64,000 nucleotides of DNA from Acholeplasmataceae bacterium (lineage in GTDB: Bacteria; Bacillota_I; Bacilli_A; Acholeplasmatales; Acholeplasmataceae). The stretch's first letter is position 1. Every line of letters starts with the position of its first letter. A model generated the notes under the pieces. The model did no database searches. It saw only the letters and a program-made list of their open reading frames with translations, and was not told the origin of the DNA. The stretch lies in assembly GCA_021108415.1 (NCBI GenBank), contig JAIOQX010000006.1:248001-312000 (forward strand), given 5' to 3'. Both the position numbers and the translations under genes were made by a program. Below, in pieces: positions 1-12,525 of this stretch.

Positions 1-2479
<2,479 letters not shown>

Positions 2480-2491
2480 GAGGAAATGAAC

Positions 2492-5098
2492 ATGGAAGAA
2501 ACTAAAAAAGTAACAGAAGGCAAAGTTAAAGAGATTAACATATCATCTGAAATGAAATCATCATTCCTAAATTATGCGATGAGCGTTATTGTTTCAAGAG
2601 CTCTACCTGATATTAGAGATGGACTTAAACCAGTGCAAAGACGTATTTTATATGCGATGAACGATTTAAATATGACAGCTTCTAGTGCTTATAAAAAGTC
2701 AGCTAGAATTGTCGGTGAAGTAATTGGTAAGTATCACCCACATGGGGATTCAAGTATATATGAAGCGATGGTTCGTATGGCTCAACCATTTAGTTATAGA
2801 ATGCCATTAATTGATGGACATGGTAACTTTGGTTCTGTCGATGGAGATGGTGCTGCAGCAATGCGTTACACCGAAGCTAGAATGAGTAAATTAGCTGGAG
2901 AATTAGTCGCAGATATCGATAAAAACACAGTTGATTTTATTGATAACTATGATGGTTCAGAACAAGAACCAAGTGTCCTACCGGCTAAATATCCTAACCT
3001 TTTAGTCAATGGATCTACAGGGATTGCTGTAGGGATGGCAACTAATATTCCACCTCACAATTTAGGTGAAGTCATTGATGGTATATTTGCTTATATGGAA
3101 AACCAAAAAATTACAAATACCGAACTTATGGATTATGTAAAAGGTCCTGATTTCCCTACAGGAGGCCAAATCCTAGGATTAACTGGATTAAGACAAGCCT
3201 ATGAAACTGGAAAAGGAATCATTGCGATTAGAGCAAATACAGAAATCATCACACACAAGAATAAAAACTCAATTGTAGTAACTGAAATTCCTTATCAAGT
3301 CAATAAAACAACATTAATTGAAAAGATAGCAGATATTGCTAAAAATAAAATTGTAGATGGTATCACAGATCTACGTGATGAATCAAATAGAAAAGGTATG
3401 CGTATTGTTATTGAATTAAGACGTGATGTAAATCCACATGTCATGTTAAATAATTTATTTAAGCATACACAACTACAATCTTCATTTGGGATTAATATGA
3501 TTGCATTAGTCAAAGGACAACCAATGATGGTTACCTTAAAAGATGTAATCGTTAATTACTTAGAACATCAAGTTGAAGTTGTTCAAAGACGTACAATTTA
3601 TGATCTAGATAAAGCAGAAGCAAGAGCACATATCCTAGAGGGTTTATTAAAAGCACTTCATGATATTGATCATGCCATTGAAATCATTAAAAAAGCAAAT
3701 ACAGGTGATGAAGCTAAAGAAGCTTTAAGCGCTGCATACGACTTAACAGATATTCAAGCTAAAGCTATATTAGATATGAGATTACAAAGATTAACTGGCT
3801 TAGAAATTGGTAAGATTGAAAGTGAAGCAGCAGATCTTATGATTAAGATTGCAGACTTTAAAGATATCATTGGATCTCATGATCGCAAGACAAGAATCAT
3901 TCAAGAAGAATTATTAATTGTCAAAGAAAAATATGCAAATCCAAGAATGTCAGAAATCAATCTTCATGAAGATTTAAGTATTGAAAATGAAGATTTAATT
4001 CCTGTCGAAGACGTGATCATTACCGTTACAAATAACGGATATATTAAACGTATGAAAGTCGATCAATATAAGACTCAAAATCGTGGTGGCGTTGGTATGT
4101 CAGGTATTAAAGTACATGAAGATGATTATGTTGAACACATCTTAATGACTTCAACTCATGATTATCATCTATTCTTTACCAACAAAGGTAGAGTTTATAA
4201 GATCAAAGGATATCAAATACCAGAAGGATCTAGAACATCTAAAGGTCTTCCAATCGTCAATCTTTTAGAATTCGATAAAGATGAAACACTTGCGAACTTT
4301 ACAAGTGTTAAAGATTTTGAAGACGAAAATTCATTCTTAACGTTCGTGACTAAAAATGGTATAGTGAAAAGAACTCAAATTTCAGAATATCAAAACATTA
4401 GAACAAACGGTATCATTGCACTTACCTTAAGAGAAAATGATGAATTATTAAGTGTTAAATTAACCGATGGTCAAAAAGATATTATTCTTGGCGCATCAAA
4501 TGGTAAAGCAATCAGATTTAACGAACAAGATGTTCGTTCAATGGGTCGTACAGCTTCTGGTGTACGTGGCATGAATATTAGTGACGCTGATCAAATCGTT
4601 GGTGCTGCAATCATTGAATCTGATGAACAAGAAATCTTAGTTGTTACTGAAAAAGGATATGGTAAACGTACAAACGTTGATGAATATAGATGTCAAATGC
4701 GTGGTGGTAAAGGTGTTAAAACACTTAATGTCACAGATAAAAATGGACGTCTATGTACTTTAAAAGCAGTGAGTGATGAAGATGACTTAATCGTGGTATC
4801 TGATAAAGGCGTCGTCATTAGAACACACGTTGATCAAATATCTAAAACTAAACGTGCAACACAAGGCGTTAGAGTCATTAAATTAAGAACAGATCATCAT
4901 GTAGCAACCATCGCGCTTGTTCCAAAACAAGAGGATGAGGAAGAAGTTGTTGCAGAGCAAGAACAGTTTGAACAAGTTTCAATCCCTGTTGAAGAACAAA
5001 AGAAAACTTTAGAATCAAAAGGGCTAGAACCTGATGAAGTTGAAGAAGTTAAGGAAGAAGTTGTTTCAACAGATAGCTTGTTTGATGAAGAAAAATAA
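2492..5098 (+). CDS. gyrA: DNA gyrase subunit A
   Basis: Breakage-reunion subunit of gyrase. The active-site tyrosine is in [15 protein letters not shown] (about Tyr126), and the quinolone-resistance region reads [17 protein letters not shown] with Ser87 and Glu91 at the usual positions. Six-bladed GyrA C-terminal repeats follow, for example RGGVGMSG, the GyrA-box-like TASGVRG and RGGKGVKTL. The last 50 residues are a Glu/Asp-rich tail. An ATG at 2486 is in frame, but AGGAGG at 2478-2483 is only 2 nt from it and 8 nt from the ATG at 2492, so the latter was chosen (868 residues). A hairpin terminator follows directly. Confidence 0.97.
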   Translation: MEETKKVTEGKVKEINISSEMKSSFLNYAMSVIVSRALPDIRDGLKPVQRRILYAMNDLNMTASSAYKKSARIVGEVIGKYHPHGDSSIYEAMVRMAQPFSYRMPLIDGHGNFGSVDGDGAAAMRYTEARMSKLAGELVADIDKNTVDFIDNYDGSEQEPSVLPAKYPNLLVNGSTGIAVGMATNIPPHNLGEVIDGIFAYMENQKITNTELMDYVKGPDFPTGGQILGLTGLRQAYETGKGIIAIRANTEIITHKNKNSIVVTEIPYQVNKTTLIEKIADIAKNKIVDGITDLRDESNRKGMRIVIELRRDVNPHVMLNNLFKHTQLQSSFGINMIALVKGQPMMVTLKDVIVNYLEHQVEVVQRRTIYDLDKAEARAHILEGLLKALHDIDHAIEIIKKANTGDEAKEALSAAYDLTDIQAKAILDMRLQRLTGLEIGKIESEAADLMIKIADFKDIIGSHDRKTRIIQEELLIVKEKYANPRMSEINLHEDLSIENEDLIPVEDVIITVTNNGYIKRMKVDQYKTQNRGGVGMSGIKVHEDDYVEHILMTSTHDYHLFFTNKGRVYKIKGYQIPEGSRTSKGLPIVNLLEFDKDETLANFTSVKDFEDENSFLTFVTKNGIVKRTQISEYQNIRTNGIIALTLRENDELLSVKLTDGQKDIILGASNGKAIRFNEQDVRSMGRTASGVRGMNISDADQIVGAAIIESDEQEILVVTEKGYGKRTNVDEYRCQMRGGKGVKTLNVTDKNGRLCTLKAVSDEDDLIVVSDKGVVIRTHVDQISKTKRATQGVRVIKLRTDHHVATIALVPKQEDEEEVVAEQEQFEQVSIPVEEQKKTLESKGLEPDEVEEVKEEVVSTDSLFDEEK

Positions 5099-5113
5099 AG
5101 AACTTTAGGATAT

Positions 5114-5139
5114 AAAGAACTCATATGAGTTCTTTTTTC
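5114..5139 (+). terminator. Intrinsic terminator after gyrA
   Basis: A palindromic stem AGAACTCATATGAGTTCT at 5116-5133 is followed by a run of T. It begins about 15 nt after the gyrA stop and ends the recF-gyrB-gyrA operon. Confidence 0.85.
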
Positions 5140-5200
5140 TTACAAAATCTTTTTTTTCGTTTTATCTATTGTATTGTGTAATCTCATATGTTACAATAAC

Positions 5201-5360
5201 TATAATTTAATAATTAAAACTATCAAGAAGATGGGAGAGATATAGCTCTATGATCGTCTACCAACCAGTTGTAAAACAAGGTGGTAATGCTATAAACGAT
5301 GGGAAAACTTAGTGCATGATCTATACAAGTTTCTATCGTTGAGATAGGAACTTTTTTTAT
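5201..5360 (+). promoter_or_regulatory. Candidate S-box (SAM-I-like) riboswitch with terminator, upstream of metN
   Basis: A TATAAT -10 box lies at 5201-5206. The leader contains an S-box-like arrangement: ATCAAGA near 5222, a GAGATATAGCTC hairpin enclosed by TGG/CCA pairs, CCAACC, a P3-like TTGT-AAA-ACAA stem, then GGTGGTAATGC, which resembles the SAM-I core GGTGCTAATTCC. It ends in a terminator hairpin, stem 5329-5338/5343-5352 with one G-T pair, then seven T. The position in front of a methionine-type ABC importer fits SAM sensing. Several conserved SAM-I bases differ, so this is either a divergent S-box or a related leader; a covariance search was not possible here. Confidence 0.6.
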
Positions 5361-5379
5361 TAGAAAAAGGAGAAATCAG

Positions 5380-6363
5380 ATGATTACACTGTTAAACATT
5401 TCAAAAACATATACTTTAAAAAATGAATCATTTCAGGCACTTAATGATGTATCTCTTCATATAGATGAACAAGAAATCATAGGCATTGTAGGATTAAGCG
5501 GTGCAGGTAAATCAACACTTGTAAGATGTATGAATGGTTTAATTAAACCGACCAGTGGACAAGTGATTATTGATGGTATAAATATCCACGATTTAAAACA
5601 AGAGGATTTGAATCGAATGCGCCATGATATCTCGATGATTTTTCAACACTTTAATCTTGTCTCAAACTTAACAGTTTTTCAAAATATTAAGCTTGCGTTA
5701 AACATCAAAAACTCTCCTAAAAACTTAAGAGATCAAAAAGTTATGGAAGCACTAGATTTAGTGGGATTATCAGATAAGAAAAACAGATATCCAAAAGAAC
5801 TTTCTGGTGGTGAAAAACAACGTGTTGGTATCGCAAGAGCAATCGTTAACCAACCTAAGTATTTACTATGTGATGAAGCAACTTCAGGTCTTGATCAAAA
5901 GACAGCTTATGATATTGTAAGTCTATTAAAAGAGATTCACCAGAAAACTAAAATTACGATTGTATTTATAACACACCAAATAGAAATCATTAAAGATTTA
6001 TGTAATCGAGTTGTAGTTATGGATCAAGGAAAAATCATCGAAGATAGATCAACAAAAGACTTGTTTATCAATCCTTTTTCAGATATTACAAAATCATTGA
6101 TCAAACAAGTGATTGATGAACCCACACATTTAAAGGATAAACACTATTTAGAACTGATATATCATCATGAGCATGTTAATGATACAATCTTAAGCCAAAT
6201 GATTAAAACATACGATATAGATGTTAATATTCACTTTGCTAAGACATTAACCATAGGTAGTCAAACGATAGGATATCTATATTTAGAGATGATTGGCAAC
6301 CATAAAACAAAAGCCATTGAGTACTTAAGATCAAATGATATAGAGGTAAAAGAATATGCTTAA
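5380..6363 (+). CDS. metN: Methionine ABC transporter ATP-binding protein MetN
   Basis: ATPase of the D/L-methionine importer. Walker A GLSGAGKST lies at about residues 38-46, the signature LSGGEKQRVG near 140 and Walker B LLCDEATSGLD near 165, with an H-loop in FITHQ. After the ATPase core (about 1-240) there is an extension of some 80 residues that fits the NIL ligand-sensing domain of MetN proteins, which causes trans-inhibition by methionine. SD AAAAGGAG precedes the ATG. It overlaps metI by 8 nt. The S-box-like leader supports methionine over other substrates. Confidence 0.92.
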   Translation: MITLLNISKTYTLKNESFQALNDVSLHIDEQEIIGIVGLSGAGKSTLVRCMNGLIKPTSGQVIIDGINIHDLKQEDLNRMRHDISMIFQHFNLVSNLTVFQNIKLALNIKNSPKNLRDQKVMEALDLVGLSDKKNRYPKELSGGEKQRVGIARAIVNQPKYLLCDEATSGLDQKTAYDIVSLLKEIHQKTKITIVFITHQIEIIKDLCNRVVVMDQGKIIEDRSTKDLFINPFSDITKSLIKQVIDEPTHLKDKHYLELIYHHEHVNDTILSQMIKTYDIDVNIHFAKTLTIGSQTIGYLYLEMIGNHKTKAIEYLRSNDIEVKEYA

Positions 6364-7021
6364 TAAAGAAGCACTTAGATTATATATAGATGCGTTTTAT
6401 GAAACGCTATATATTGTTGGGATTACAGGACTATTTGTACTGTTATTTGGCTTTATTATAGGATTTACATTATATATGACACAAAATTCTTACTTAATGA
6501 AACAAACGAAAACAATTAAAGCTACACATAGAGTGATTGCGACCATAAATGATATCTTTAGATCCATACCGTTTATAATTCTACTCATTATGATGATTCC
6601 AGTAACTAGGTTTTTAGTCGGTACAATGTTAGGACCAAAAGCAGCAATTCCTGCTCTCATTATTAGTGCAACTCCGTTTTTTGCAAGAGTTGTTCACATG
6701 AGTTTATTTGAAGTTTCAAATGATACAATTGAAGCAGTTAGATCGATGGGTGGATCATTTAAATATTTATTATATGTCATTTTTAAAGAAGCATTACCTT
6801 CACTCATTTCAGGGTTTACATTAACACTTGTGACCCTAATTGGATTTATGTCTGCAGCTGCAGTTATTGGGGCAGGTGGACTGGCATTTTTAGCATATGA
6901 ATATGGTAAGTTTGGAAGCAATTATCCTTTAATGTATTTATCTATATTTACCATATTAGCATTAGTCTTTATCATACAAATTATAGGAGATAAAATCTCC
7001 AGAAAATTAGACCATAAATAG
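6356..7021 (+). CDS. metI: Methionine ABC transporter permease MetI
   Basis: Integral membrane permease of 221 residues with about five hydrophobic segments, the usual size for MetI. The coupling loop reads EAVRSMGGSFKYLLYVIFKEALPS, matching the EAA motif that contacts MetN. It starts inside the metN stop region (ATGCTTAATAAAG) and is followed 11 nt later by the binding protein, so the three genes form one operon. Confidence 0.92.
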   Translation: MLNKEALRLYIDAFYETLYIVGITGLFVLLFGFIIGFTLYMTQNSYLMKQTKTIKATHRVIATINDIFRSIPFIILLIMMIPVTRFLVGTMLGPKAAIPALIISATPFFARVVHMSLFEVSNDTIEAVRSMGGSFKYLLYVIFKEALPSLISGFTLTLVTLIGFMSAAAVIGAGGLAFLAYEYGKFGSNYPLMYLSIFTILALVFIIQIIGDKISRKLDHK

Positions 7022-7032
7022 GAGAAAAACAA

Positions 7033-7848
7033 ATGAAAAAATTATATTTATTAACGACCATATTATTAGCAATTTTAGGACTTAGTTCTTGTGGACAATC
7101 AGATGAAAATGTCATCGAAGTGATTGCAACCCAAATCCCACATGCTGAAATATTAAATCAAGCGAAACCAATCTTAGAAGAACAAGGCTACACTTTAAAA
7201 ATCATCACAACATCAGACTATTATTTTCCAAACCCAGCAGTCTACGCAAAAGATGCTGATGCAAACTTCTTTCAACATGTACCATTCTTAGATGCATACA
7301 ATTTAGATCATCCAAATCAACAATTAGTTATAGGTGCATATGTTCATATTGAGCCGATTGGATTATATGCTAATTCATATAGTTCTCTATCTGATATAGA
7401 AGATGGAGCAACCATTTTATTAAGTAATTCAATTTCAGATCATGGTAGAGCATTAAACCTTATTGCTGCAGCAGGACTGATTACCTTAAAAGAGGGAATT
7501 GATATCACAGCATCTGATTTTGATATCCAAGCATCTATACTTACAAATCCAAAACAACTAGTTTTCAAAACTGATGTAGCACCTGATTTTTTAATATCAG
7601 CTTACAACAACAGAGAAGCAGATTTATATATTATTAACTCAAATTATGTGTTAGAAGGTGGACTAAATCCACTTACGGATTCAATATTTATAGAAACAAC
7701 TGATAATAACCCATATGTGAATGTTCTAGCTATTAGAGCATCAGACAGTAATGAACCTAAAATTCAAGCTTTAATAGAAGTTTTAGAGTCACAAGCAATT
7801 AAAGATTTTATCTTAACACAATACAATGGTTCAGTTATTCCTGCATAA
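7033..7848 (+). CDS. metQ: Methionine-binding lipoprotein MetQ (NlpA family)
   Basis: Substrate-binding lipoprotein of the importer. The N-terminus is a type II signal peptide with lipobox LSSC, so the mature protein would be lipid-anchored at the membrane by the Lgt enzyme encoded at the right end of the window. The rest matches the NlpA/MetQ fold: IPHAEIL, FPNPAVYAKDADANFFQHVPFLDAYN and ISDHGRALNLIAAAGLITL. Length 271 is typical. SD AGGAG and spacing are good. A strong terminator follows immediately. Confidence 0.93.
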   Translation: MKKLYLLTTILLAILGLSSCGQSDENVIEVIATQIPHAEILNQAKPILEEQGYTLKIITTSDYYFPNPAVYAKDADANFFQHVPFLDAYNLDHPNQQLVIGAYVHIEPIGLYANSYSSLSDIEDGATILLSNSISDHGRALNLIAAAGLITLKEGIDITASDFDIQASILTNPKQLVFKTDVAPDFLISAYNNREADLYIINSNYVLEGGLNPLTDSIFIETTDNNPYVNVLAIRASDSNEPKIQALIEVLESQAIKDFILTQYNGSVIPA

Positions 7849-7870
7849 GCCCCTTAGGGGCTTTTCTTTT
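7847..7870 (+). terminator. Intrinsic terminator after metQ
   Basis: Stem AAGCCCC-TTA-GGGGCTT followed by TTCTTTT. It overlaps the metQ stop codon and closes the metNIQ operon. Confidence 0.9.
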
Positions 7871-7942
7871 ATCTTATATATGAAATGTCAAAAAATATAG
7901 TGTATAATATAATTACTAGATTAAAAGATGGGGACTATATAT

Positions 7943-10072
7943 ATGAAAAAGTTAAACTCAAAAAATACATATCTATTGTTTATCACTTTATTTATTGGGT
8001 TAAACATAATCAATACTTACTTTTTAACGATTAAACATCTAAATCGTTATATTGAACCATTTCTACATACATTTTTTGGTGAAATAAATCAGATATTAGG
8101 GAATTTTGTTATTCTTTTTTTACTCGTCTTAATTTTTTCTTTAATTTTCAAAAAAGCAAAATCTAGAATAAAAGCAATGATTTTGACGACATTATTTTTA
8201 AATGTATTAGTTTACGCACTGGGACTTTTTAATTTATTTTATGGAACGGCATTTTCTAGAAAAGGTCTCGCATTATTTAGAAATCCAGCAGATGGGTTTG
8301 CGTTTGGTGTTGTATTAGAAATCTTACTTGAACTTATTACATATTATAGAATTGTTGTATTTTTTCCTGTAATCACACTCACTGTATTATACATATTATC
8401 TGATAAAGTGGCATTATCTCTATTTAAACCACAACTCCAACTAAAAAGAGTACTCATTTCACTACTTGCTTTAGGATCAATATTCTTTTTTTCTTTAAAT
8501 AATTATTCAAGACTCTATCAAAATAATGCACCTGTTCAATCAATGTATTCAACATTTGCAGTTCAAAACTTAGGTGTATATCCTTATTATCTTGGACAAC
8601 TCTTTGGTATTAATTTTACCCTTGATTATGAAGAAATCCTTGATATTGATAATGATGAAGAGTTGATTTCTCTTGTTCAAAGCTACAATAAAAATCAAGA
8701 AAGCTACATTAATTTTTTTGATGGACAAACTTATAGTAATAGATTGATGGTTGATGAAGCTGTAGATTCGCTATATGTTGATCCAGCATTATCGACTTCA
8801 AATGATCTTACAGGTATCTTAAAAGATAAAAATTTAGTGTTGATTCACTTAGAATCATTAAACCAGTTTTTACTTGATCATCCCGACATTGGAGAAAACT
8901 TTGCATTTTTAAAAGACTTATTTAAAGAAAGTTTTGTTTTAAACAATGTATATACAAACGTAGGGATGGGTGTAAGCTCAGATGGTGAGTTATCTATACT
9001 ATCTGGATTAAATCCAGTTGGAGATGAGACACTTTACTGGGAATATAACGAAATGAATTATGATTTAACCTCATTAGTTAAATATTTTAATGAATTAAAT
9101 TACTATACAGAAGCAATCCATGGAGATAAAGAGACTTTTTATAATAGAGATGTAGTTTATCCTGATATGTATACATTTGATGATTTTTACTCTATCGAAG
9201 ATTTTATAGAAGATGGATATATCATAGAAGATGGCTATTTATTTAATCAAATAGATAACCTAGTCCATGATTCACCTTGGGTGAGCGATTTTTATCTTGC
9301 AGATTATGTAAGCGAATATGGATCTACATTAGCTTCTACAGTAGGACAATACTTCTTATTTCCAATTACAATGATGGGACATACTCCCTTTGATTTTGAT
9401 CCTTATGGAAGTCTAAGAGAATCAGACTTTCCTCAATACGTGGATCTTATTCAAAATATAACCTTAAGATATATCAATTATTCCAAATATTATAATGACA
9501 CAATCCAAAGATTTTTTATGGATGAATTTGGAAATGATCAAACATTAGATGATTCAGTATATGTCTTTTATAGTGATCACGGATCAGGTATTAAAAATGG
9601 AGATTTATCTATTTTATTTGATGAACCAATATCTTCTTTGGAAGAACGACGCATGTTACAACAAATCTCAGTCTTTTTATATGTACCAAGCAATGATGAA
9701 TATGTAGATTATGGAGATTATCAAATTAGAAAAGGCATGCTTACAGGTGAACAAGATCTTGTTAGATCTCAAGTAGATGTGTATAGAACTATTATTGAAT
9801 TATTTGACCTACCTGTTGAAGATGATATGTATTTTGGCGTACACGCGATGAGTAAAGAACCTACATTTGCACTTGATAACAGAATTACTGATGTCATCTT
9901 AGATGATTATATCTATTCGATGAGAAATAGATACGCAATCTATCCTGAAAATGAAACAGTAAGCATAGAGTTTTATGATTATATTTTAAGGTATAAGATT
10001 TTAAGTGACTATATTTTATCTGAAGCAGATCTTCAAACTAGAATTAACGAGCTGATTAAAGATGAAGATTAA
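7943..10072 (+). CDS. LTA synthase-like membrane phosphoglycerol transferase (sulfatase superfamily)
   Basis: Polytopic membrane enzyme of the LtaS type, which moves glycerophosphate from phosphatidylglycerol to a lipid acceptor on the outer face. The first 200 residues contain about five membrane spans; the rest is an extracellular sulfatase-fold domain. Metal/catalytic positions are visible: Glu304 in IHLESLNQF, a serine (Ser345, in GVSSDGE) where LtaS has its nucleophilic threonine, HGDKETFYNRDVVYPDM for the substrate His/Arg region, and Asp545-His546 in FYSDHGSG. The ATG at 7943 was preferred to 7928 because GATGGGGA lies at proper distance. In a wall-less cell the product could be a glycerophosphoglycolipid rather than classical LTA; that is inference. 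Confidence 0.82.
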   Translation: MKKLNSKNTYLLFITLFIGLNIINTYFLTIKHLNRYIEPFLHTFFGEINQILGNFVILFLLVLIFSLIFKKAKSRIKAMILTTLFLNVLVYALGLFNLFYGTAFSRKGLALFRNPADGFAFGVVLEILLELITYYRIVVFFPVITLTVLYILSDKVALSLFKPQLQLKRVLISLLALGSIFFFSLNNYSRLYQNNAPVQSMYSTFAVQNLGVYPYYLGQLFGINFTLDYEEILDIDNDEELISLVQSYNKNQESYINFFDGQTYSNRLMVDEAVDSLYVDPALSTSNDLTGILKDKNLVLIHLESLNQFLLDHPDIGENFAFLKDLFKESFVLNNVYTNVGMGVSSDGELSILSGLNPVGDETLYWEYNEMNYDLTSLVKYFNELNYYTEAIHGDKETFYNRDVVYPDMYTFDDFYSIEDFIEDGYIIEDGYLFNQIDNLVHDSPWVSDFYLADYVSEYGSTLASTVGQYFLFPITMMGHTPFDFDPYGSLRESDFPQYVDLIQNITLRYINYSKYYNDTIQRFFMDEFGNDQTLDDSVYVFYSDHGSGIKNGDLSILFDEPISSLEERRMLQQISVFLYVPSNDEYVDYGDYQIRKGMLTGEQDLVRSQVDVYRTIIELFDLPVEDDMYFGVHAMSKEPTFALDNRITDVILDDYIYSMRNRYAIYPENETVSIEFYDYILRYKILSDYILSEADLQTRINELIKDED

Positions 10073-10715
10073 AGAGTTAAAAACATTCATCACACCTACA
10101 TTTATATTGGCTTGTCTATTTGTCCCTATGAGTTTTATTTTAGGTGCGAGCTTATCTAATGGATTAATTGTATTTCTTTCGTGGAATATGGTGTTAGCCA
10201 TATGTGTATATGTCTTAAGTGCGATCATTGTCATTTTACATAAAAAAAAGATCCATATGATATGGATTATATTAACTATATTTTTATATATCATATTTTT
10301 CCCAAACAGTTTTTACATACTAACAGACTTCATTCATTTTGAACATTACGACTTTTTTAATATTTATCCTAACATCTACGAACTAGATATCTATGATTGG
10401 TATATTTTCTTTGATATTGTCATTGGAGCACTCATAGGATTAAAATTAGGGATTTTGTCTATCGCTCATATAAAATCAATCATTTCAGAGCACTTAAAGG
10501 ATTATGAGTATATAGGTGTTACCATGCTATTTATTTTATCATCTATAGGTATTTATTTAGGACGATTTATTCGCTTAAATTCTTGGAACATATTTGATTT
10601 ATCATATATATTTAACTCTATATTTGAACATGCTAGATTTTTCTTGATGTTTGTCATATTATTTACAATCATCCAAATGATTGCCTATATTTTGTTTAAA
10701 GAAAAAGGTGAATAA
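10062..10715 (+). CDS. DUF1361 integral membrane protein
   Basis: Membrane protein of 217 residues with about seven hydrophobic segments. The motif FFPNSFYILTDFIHF matches the PNxxYxxTDxxH hallmark of the DUF1361 family, whose function is not known. The start overlaps the end of the LTA-synthase-like gene by 11 nt, so the two are probably co-expressed and may act on the same envelope polymer or lipid. Confidence 0.75.
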   Translation: MKIKELKTFITPTFILACLFVPMSFILGASLSNGLIVFLSWNMVLAICVYVLSAIIVILHKKKIHMIWIILTIFLYIIFFPNSFYILTDFIHFEHYDFFNIYPNIYELDIYDWYIFFDIVIGALIGLKLGILSIAHIKSIISEHLKDYEYIGVTMLFILSSIGIYLGRFIRLNSWNIFDLSYIFNSIFEHARFFLMFVILFTIIQMIAYILFKEKGE

Positions 10716-10725
10716 TCACCTTTTT
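10702..10725. terminator. Bidirectional terminator between DUF1361 gene and uppP
   Basis: AAAAAGGTGA-ATAA-TCACCTTTTT is symmetrical, giving a T-run on both strands. It serves the convergent genes on either side. Confidence 0.85.
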
Positions 10726-10730
10726 ATGTT

Positions 10731-11534
10731 TTATAAGATAAAATATAATAGGATTGATACCATACCAGCGAACAAACAATATATTGAAAAGTAAATTAAG
10801 TTTTTAACTTTTACATATCTATATAAAATACGAACTGATATATAAGAGAAGACAAAACTCATCACAAATGCCAAACTATATCCGATGACATGAATAGATT
10901 CACTTACATTTAAAGCTTCATAAAATCCTAAGATCATCACTGGAACTGATACAATGATATAACTTAAGAATGAAAATTTCAATACTTTTTTCAACTCAAT
11001 TTTTTGGACTAAACCACCGGTCATTGTAATCCCACTTCTTGAGATACCAGGAAAGATTGCAAATATTTGAAAAGTTCCCATGATGAGTGCATTTTTGAAT
11101 GAGACATGATTTTTCCATTGAATGTCTTTGACTTTATAGACATAAAACAATAATATCCCAGTTAAGATAAGTGCAAAACCAACAGACATTAAATCATTTG
11201 GAAGTAAATCTTTAAAGATAAGACCAAATATTCCTATTGGAATGACTGCGATTAACAACTTTAAAACATATTGAAAGTCTTCTTTAAAAGCATCTTCTCT
11301 TTTAAAGACAAATTTGTAACTTCCCACAATTAACTCTTTAATGTCTGTTCTAAAGAAAAGCAATAGAGCTAAAAAAGAACCCGTATTGGTTATCATCAGA
11401 AAAACGGTTAAATTTGTTAAATCTACACCAAACAAATTGCTAAAAATTGTTAAGTGGCCGCTACTAGAAACCGGAAAGATTTCAGTAATGCCTTGTATGA
11501 TGCCTAATATAATGTATTTAATAATTTCTATCAT
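10731..11534 (-). CDS. uppP: Undecaprenyl-diphosphatase UppP (BacA family)
   Basis: Membrane phosphatase that converts undecaprenyl diphosphate to the monophosphate carrier. The two family signatures are visible: GITEIFPVSSSGHL near the N-terminus and GISRSGITMTGGL in the middle, within a protein of about eight spans. The longer frame begins at 11549, but the -10 box TATAAT on this strand is at 11555-11550, so transcription would start downstream of that ATG; the ATG at 11534 with GGTGA in front was chosen (267 residues). It is divergent to the DUF368/PopT gene, which acts on the same lipid. Confidence 0.93.
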   Translation of the reverse strand: MIEIIKYIILGIIQGITEIFPVSSSGHLTIFSNLFGVDLTNLTVFLMITNTGSFLALLLFFRTDIKELIVGSYKFVFKREDAFKEDFQYVLKLLIAVIPIGIFGLIFKDLLPNDLMSVGFALILTGILLFYVYKVKDIQWKNHVSFKNALIMGTFQIFAIFPGISRSGITMTGGLVQKIELKKVLKFSFLSYIIVSVPVMILGFYEALNVSESIHVIGYSLAFVMSFVFSYISVRILYRYVKVKNLIYFSIYCLFAGMVSILLYFIL

Positions 11535-11549
11535 CTTATCACCAAACAT

Positions 11550-11606
11550 ATTATAGCATATTCATAAGTTAAAAAGTATGTTAAAATAGGTACAATCACA
11601 TATAAT
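11550..11606. promoter_or_regulatory. Divergent promoter region uppP / popT
   Basis: Two perfect -10 hexamers face outward: TATAAT on the minus strand at 11555-11550 for uppP and TATAAT on the plus strand at 11601-11606 for the DUF368 gene. -35 boxes are weak. The shared control region fits joint expression of two undecaprenyl-phosphate genes. Confidence 0.55.
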
Positions 11607-11640
11607 AGAAATACACAAGAGAATTTAAGTAGAGGACCAT

Positions 11641-12525
11641 ATGAAAAACATTATAAAAATAATCAAAGGTAGTTTTGTAGGCATGGGATCCATATTACCC
11701 GGTATTTCAGGGTCTATGGTTGCGGCTATCTTAAAAATATATCAAGATTTAATAGATGCGCTAAACGATTTTTTAAAAGCACCTATACAATCAATCAAAA
11801 GTGTTTGGCAATATATCGTTGGGGTATTGTTAGGATTTATTATAGGATTTGTATTCATTAATTTCTTTTATGAACTTGCGCCAATACCAATCACATTTTT
11901 ATTTATCGGTTTTATCTTAGGGGCAATCCCCTCACTCATTAAAGAAGTTAAATCTAAGACATATAAATGGCATCATTTCTTTGTAATGATCATTGCAATT
12001 CTATTTATGGTTGGATTTATTTTTGTAACAGAAACTCAAAGCACTCAAACTGGATTTATATATTATATATCTGTATTTTTAGTTGGTGTGATTTATGCAG
12101 TTGCATTAATCATTCCAGGATTAAGTGGATCGACGATGTTAATGGCTTTTGGATATTTTCAAATTCTATTAACATTAGTAGATGAGATCGTTATAGCAAT
12201 AGTCAATCTAGATTTTTCAACCATTGTTTCTCAACTTCCAATGTTAGCCCTATTAATCCTTGGCGCACTTATTGGCTTGATACTTGTAGGCAAACTCATG
12301 CATTATCTACTTCATCACTATAAGACTCATTTCTACTTTGCAGTTTTGGGAATTGTCTTTATATCGCCATTTAATGTATTATTTACCTTACAAGATAACA
12401 CATCATCTAATGTGTTTCAAAGTGCATGGTATATGTATGTTATTGGTGGTATCTTATTTATACTAGGTGTTTATTTGACATATAAAATTTCACATTTAAA
12501 GAAAAATAAAGGAGAGATACAATGA
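11641..12525 (+). CDS. DUF368 family undecaprenyl-phosphate translocase (PopT-like)
   Basis: Polytopic membrane protein of 294 residues built from two inverted halves, each with the DUF368 signature: GMGSILPGISGSMVAAILKIYQ near the start and ALIIPGLSGSTMLMAFGYFQ in the middle. DUF368 members (PopT) were shown in other bacteria to flip undecaprenyl phosphate back to the inner leaflet. SD AGTAGAGG is acceptable. It stands opposite uppP and overlaps galU by 4 nt, so it belongs with lipid-carrier recycling and sugar-nucleotide supply. Confidence 0.83.
   Translation: MKNIIKIIKGSFVGMGSILPGISGSMVAAILKIYQDLIDALNDFLKAPIQSIKSVWQYIVGVLLGFIIGFVFINFFYELAPIPITFLFIGFILGAIPSLIKEVKSKTYKWHHFFVMIIAILFMVGFIFVTETQSTQTGFIYYISVFLVGVIYAVALIIPGLSGSTMLMAFGYFQILLTLVDEIVIAIVNLDFSTIVSQLPMLALLILGALIGLILVGKLMHYLLHHYKTHFYFAVLGIVFISPFNVLFTLQDNTSSNVFQSAWYMYVIGGILFILGVYLTYKISHLKKNKGEIQ

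Noticed and set aside
4897-5124. Ser-rich minus-strand frame opposite the end of gyrA
   Set aside because: It is the mirror of the Glu/Asp-rich gyrA tail, with no SD or family match.
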